From assembly GCA_903925515.1 (NCBI GenBank), contig CAIYFP010000377.1, positions 1 through 8,799 of the forward strand: a DNA stretch of 8,799 nucleotides. Direction: 5' to 3'. Source of the DNA: an uncultured Verrucomicrobiota bacterium. GTDB taxonomy: Bacteria; Verrucomicrobiota; Verrucomicrobiia; Limisphaerales; UBA9464. A program made the translations under genes and the position numbers. The number at the start of each line of letters is the position of its first letter. The first letter of the stretch is position 1. The notes below the pieces were generated by a model. It did no database searches. It saw nothing but the letters and a program-made list of their open reading frames with translations, and had not been told where the DNA came from. Of this stretch, positions 6,184-8,799 are shown piece after piece.

Positions 6184-8675
6184 GGGATCGCAGGTCCGGG
6201 GTTCGGGGCGCAGGGGAACGGCGGACGGCCGAGTTGCTCGAGCCGGGCCGCCCGGGCAGCAAGGCCGCACGCCACAAGGACCACGGTCACCGAGCTCAGC
6301 GGCATCAGGACCGCGCACACCACGGGCGACAACCATCCTGCCGCCGCAATCGCCAGCCCCACCACGTTGTAAGCACTGGAAACCGCAAAGCTCGCGCGGA
6401 CCACCCCCGCGACCCGCCGCGCATAGGCCAGCACCGATGCCAGCCGCCCAAGCTCCCCGCCCGGCAGGATCACGTCGCTCGCCGGCGAAAACGCGGCGAT
6501 GTCCTCCACCACCGCCACGCCAACGTCCGCCTGCCGCATCGCCCCGGCATCGTTCAACCCGTCGCCTGCCATCAGCACGGACCGGCCGGCCTCCTGCAAC
6601 GAACGCACCACCCCAAGCTTGTCCATCGCCGCCTGCCCAAACCTCAGGTCGTCCCCCGGCCCGAACAACGGCTCCAGCCGCGCACGCTCGCGGTCGTTGT
6701 CCCCGCTCAGCAATCCCAGCCCGTAGCCCGCGCGCCTCAGGTTCGCCAACAGGCGCGGCGCCGCCTCACGAAGACATCCCCCTGCCGTGAACTCCCCCGC
6801 ATACGCGCCGCCCGCCACGACCACCACCCGGCTGCCCGGGCGAGACGACGAAGGCACCTCGACGCCGTCCCGCGCCAGCCATGCCGCCGAGCCCATCCGC
6901 CATTCGACACCGTCCACGAGCCCCCGGACACCGCAGCCCTCGGCCTCCTCGAAGCCTTCCACGCCCATGGCCGGCCCATCCTGCCCAAGACCCGCCACGA
7001 TGCGCCGCGACAACGGATGGGTGGACTGCGCGGCAACCGCCCGGATCGCCGCCACATGGGCCGGTGCCAGCAACGGGCCATGCCATTCCAGCTCGCCTGC
7101 CTCCGCCGACGTCAACGTCCCCGTCTTGTCGAACACGACCGTGTCGATGCGAGCAAGGGCCTCGATAACCTCGGGGTTGCGCAGGAAGACGCGGTTGCCG
7201 GCGAGGATCCGGACGGCGGTGCCCAGCGCGAACGGCGCGGCCAAGGCAAGGGCACAGGGACAGGCCACGATGAGGACCGATATGAAGGCCTTGACCCCGC
7301 GCGCAGGATCGAAGGGTGCCCATGCGGCCGCGGAAGCAAGGGCGACGACGAGGACGATCCACGTGAAACGCCGCCCAAATCGGTTGGTCCATGTCCCAAA
7401 CGTGTCGTCGCGTTGCTTCTGGAAGACGTCTTGGTTCCAGAGGTCCGTGAGGTAGCCTTGGCTTACCGCCTTGATCGTCTCGACCTCGATCTGCCCGCCC
7501 AGTTGACGCCCGCCCGCATGCAGCACGTCACCCGCCGTCCTCGCCACCGGCTCGGCCTCCCCCGTCACGAAGCCGTAGTCCATCAACGCGGGCCCCTCGA
7601 CAAGCCGCGAGTCCGCCGGGACCAGCTCCCCATGGCGGACGACCAAGCGGTCACCCACCGCCACCTCCGACAAGGCCACCCTCTCGTCCGCGCCGCCCCG
7701 TCGCCGCGTCACCGCCAGCGGAAAAAAAGAACGGTAGTCCCGGTCAAACGACAGCCGGTCAAAGGTCTTCCGCTGGAAGACCCGCCCGATGTTCAGGAAA
7801 AACAGGAGCCCGGCGAGGCTGTCGAAGTATCCGTGCCCGCGGCCGGCAGCCACTTCCCATGCGCTCTGGAACCAGATGGCGACGATCCCCATCGCGATCG
7901 GAACATCGAGCGTGACCGCGCGTTGCCCGAGCGCATGCCACGTTGCCTTCCAGTAGTCCCGCGCGCTGAAGAGCACCACCGGGACCGACAACGCCATGCT
8001 GAGCCAGCCGAACATCCGGGCAAAGGCCGGGCCACTGAAGGCGTCGAGCCCAAGGTACAACGCGATGCTGAACAACATCGTGTTGCCAAACGCAAACCCG
8101 GCCACCCCCGTCTGCAGCCACATCCGCCTCAGCACGGGATCGGACGGCCGCTTGTCCATGTCCGACAACCGCAGCTCGGGTGGATACCCCACGGAAGCCA
8201 ACAGCGCGGCGACCTCGGACAACCGCACGACGCCCGGGTCGAACTGCACGACCGCCTGCTTGCGCGGGAAATGCACCGTGCACCGCCCAATCCCCGGCCG
8301 AAGCCGAAACAGGTTCTCCAGAAGCCACACGCAGGCCACGCAATGAATCTCCGGCACGCGAAAGGTCGCCCGGGCCTGCTTGCCGTCGTCAAAGTCCACC
8401 AACCGCGCCCGGACCGCCGGGGCATCAAGGTAGGCATACGTCTCGAACGAAACCTCCGCCGTCGCCCGGGCGCGGATGCCGTCGCCCAACTCGTAGTAAC
8501 GAGACAACCCGGCCTCGCCCAGCAACTCGAACACCGCCTTGCACCCATGGCAGCAGAAGGTCTTGCCGCCCCCATCCGCACGGCCCGCGCCACAGGCCGT
8601 GCCGCAATGGAAACACGCGACGCCCGCCGCGGGCGTCCCCGTCCATTCCAACGTGCTGGATGCGATTGCCTGCAT
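6180..8675 (-). CDS. ccoI: CcoI (FixI), copper-transporting P1B-type ATPase for cbb3 oxidase
   Basis: An 831-residue ATPase that moves Cu(I) across the cytoplasmic membrane for CuB insertion. The N-terminal zinc-ribbon-like region (CFHCG 21-25 and FCCHGC 40-45) is the metal-binding domain seen in CcoI/FixI ATPases. A heavy-metal-associated domain with CVAC (112-115) follows. About eight helices carry the ion path: CPC (472-474), Tyr769-Asn770 and MPLSS (791-795), the Cu(I)-type signature set. The catalytic set is complete: TGE (371-373), DKTGT with phosphorylated Asp516, HP (553-554) and GDGLND (704-709). The ATG at 8675-8673 is chosen because the protein then starts just before the metal-binding domain. 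An ATG at 8780 would add 35 Gly/Cys-rich residues encoded by repeat-like DNA. The Shine-Dalgarno is weak. It is the first gene of the visible operon. Confidence 0.95.
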   Translation of the reverse strand: MQAIASSTLEWTGTPAAGVACFHCGTACGAGRADGGGKTFCCHGCKAVFELLGEAGLSRYYELGDGIRARATAEVSFETYAYLDAPAVRARLVDFDDGKQARATFRVPEIHCVACVWLLENLFRLRPGIGRCTVHFPRKQAVVQFDPGVVRLSEVAALLASVGYPPELRLSDMDKRPSDPVLRRMWLQTGVAGFAFGNTMLFSIALYLGLDAFSGPAFARMFGWLSMALSVPVVLFSARDYWKATWHALGQRAVTLDVPIAMGIVAIWFQSAWEVAAGRGHGYFDSLAGLLFFLNIGRVFQRKTFDRLSFDRDYRSFFPLAVTRRRGGADERVALSEVAVGDRLVVRHGELVPADSRLVEGPALMDYGFVTGEAEPVARTAGDVLHAGGRQLGGQIEVETIKAVSQGYLTDLWNQDVFQKQRDDTFGTWTNRFGRRFTWIVLVVALASAAAWAPFDPARGVKAFISVLIVACPCALALAAPFALGTAVRILAGNRVFLRNPEVIEALARIDTVVFDKTGTLTSAEAGELEWHGPLLAPAHVAAIRAVAAQSTHPLSRRIVAGLGQDGPAMGVEGFEEAEGCGVRGLVDGVEWRMGSAAWLARDGVEVPSSSRPGSRVVVVAGGAYAGEFTAGGCLREAAPRLLANLRRAGYGLGLLSGDNDRERARLEPLFGPGDDLRFGQAAMDKLGVVRSLQEAGRSVLMAGDGLNDAGAMRQADVGVAVVEDIAAFSPASDVILPGGELGRLASVLAYARRVAGVVRASFAVSSAYNVVGLAIAAAGWLSPVVCAVLMPLSSVTVVLVACGLAARAARLEQLGRPPFPCAPNPGPAIP

Positions 8676-8708
8676 GCCGCGCTCTTGCGGACACGACGTT
8701 CCCCGTTT

Positions 8709-8723
8709 GCAACCGTCCGTTGC
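8709..8723. repeat. GCAAC-N5-GTTGC inverted repeat upstream of ccoI
   Basis: Five-base perfect arms GCAAC (8709-8713) and GTTGC (8719-8723) surround a five-base centre, 34 bases before the ccoI ATG. The spacing is about one and a half helical turns, which suits a dimeric operator or a small hairpin in the mRNA leader. It matches no regulator site I can name. Confidence 0.4.
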
Positions 8724-8731
8724 TGGCACTG

Positions 8732-8770
8732 CATTGCCCAACCCCGCCCCGCCATTGCTTGCCCCGCCCC
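8732..8770. repeat. Imperfect direct repeat, CATTGC...CCCCGCCCC, two copies
   Basis: Copy one spans 8732-8750 and copy two 8753-8770. Both start with CATTGC and end with CCCCGCCCC, and they differ in the 3-4 bases between. The starts are 21 bases apart, close to two helical turns. It may be a duplicated binding site or simple replication slippage in GC-rich DNA. Confidence 0.5.
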
Positions 8771-8773
8771 CCC

Positions 8774-8799
8774 CTCCCACCTCCCGCCTCCCGCCTCCC
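8774..8799. repeat. Heptamer tandem repeat (CTCCCGC)n, cut by window edge
   Basis: Units CTCCCAC (8774-8780), CTCCCGC (8781-8787), CTCCCGC (8788-8794) and a partial CTCCC (8795-8799) run into the right edge, preceded by an eight-C run (8767-8774). On the minus strand this gives four GGG runs separated by four bases each, a canonical G-quadruplex pattern lying on the non-template strand of the operon. The full copy number cannot be seen. Confidence 0.8.

Larger units (their letters stand above)
249..8675 (-). other. cbb3 oxidase operon (ccoI-ccoS-ccoNO-ccoQ-ccoP-ccoG-ccoH-tauE-like)
   Basis: Eight genes in the same direction form one likely transcription unit. Junctions from first to last gene are: ATGA overlap, ATGA overlap, 20-bp gap, 8-base overlap, 10-bp gap, 69-bp gap, 10-bp gap. 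Copper transporter and CcoS come first, the structural subunits in the middle, the reductase and assembly membrane proteins last. No internal terminator or obvious internal promoter was seen. No regulator (Fnr/Crp or FixJ type) is in the window. Confidence 0.85.
8676..8799 (-). other. Leader region upstream of ccoI (no promoter called)
   Basis: This 124-base stretch is strongly G-rich on the transcribed-direction strand and contains three repeat structures listed separately. I see no convincing -35/-10 pair and no TTGAT-N4-ATCAA Fnr/Anr-type box, which would be expected for many oxygen-regulated cbb3 operons. The promoter may be of a lineage-specific type, or lie beyond the right edge. Confidence 0.5.

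Noticed and set aside
8676..8780. N-terminal extension of CcoI from an ATG at 8780
   Set aside because: The added 35 residues are Gly-rich, encoded partly by the repeat DNA, and do not resemble the family. The ATG at 8675 places the metal-binding domain at the usual distance.
1..8799. tRNA, rRNA, CRISPR array, insertion sequence or prophage signs
   Set aside because: Reading both strands I found no direct-repeat/spacer pattern, no transposase-like frame, no terminal inverted repeats and no tRNA-like cloverleaf. The only tandem repeat is the short heptamer at the right edge.

Overview
This is a GC-rich bacterial window that carries one complete operon for a cbb3-type (high-affinity, microaerobic) cytochrome c oxidase and its assembly factors. 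Every operon gene is on the minus strand. Transcription therefore runs from the right edge toward the left, in the order ccoI, ccoS, ccoNO, ccoQ, ccoP, ccoG, ccoH, tauE/safE-like. The far left holds only the end of an unrelated plus-strand gene.

Region by region: 1-207 (+) is the C-terminal tail of a hypothetical protein that converges on the operon. 208-248 is a 41-base convergent gap. 249-929 (-) is a TauE/SafE-type membrane protein with a TTG start. 940-1479 (-) is ccoH. 1549-3027 (-) is ccoG. 3038-3637 (-) is a short, single-heme ccoP. 3630-3824 (-) is ccoQ. 3845-5995 (-) is a fused ccoN-ccoO gene. 5992-6183 (-) is ccoS. 6180-8675 (-) is ccoI. 8676-8799 is a G/C-skewed leader with short repeats and no promoter I can call; the true promoter may lie beyond the edge.

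How the genes work together: CcoN carries the heme b / heme b3-CuB catalytic core, and the CcoO part and CcoP carry the c-type hemes that feed it. CcoQ is the small stabilising subunit. CcoI (Cu P1B-type ATPase), CcoG (membrane Fe-S protein, reported cupric reductase), CcoS, CcoH and probably the TauE/SafE-like protein supply copper or assemble the complex. Junctions are tight: ATGA overlaps at ccoI/ccoS and ccoS/ccoNO, 8 bases at ccoQ/ccoP, 10-bp gaps at ccoP/ccoG and ccoH/tauE. This suggests one polycistronic, translationally coupled unit.

Organism: the ccoN-ccoO fusion and the order ccoI-ccoS-ccoNO-ccoQ-ccoP-ccoG-ccoH-tauE resemble what I recall of Bacteroidota cbb3 operons. The high GC, G/C-ending codons and frequently weak Shine-Dalgarno sites fit a Verrucomicrobiota/Opitutales-like or related lineage better. 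This placement is an inference of modest confidence. The system is recognisable rather than wholly new. The points of interest are the fused catalytic subunit, the monoheme CcoP, the operon architecture, a switch of base skew inside the operon, and a G-quadruplex-prone repeat upstream of ccoI.
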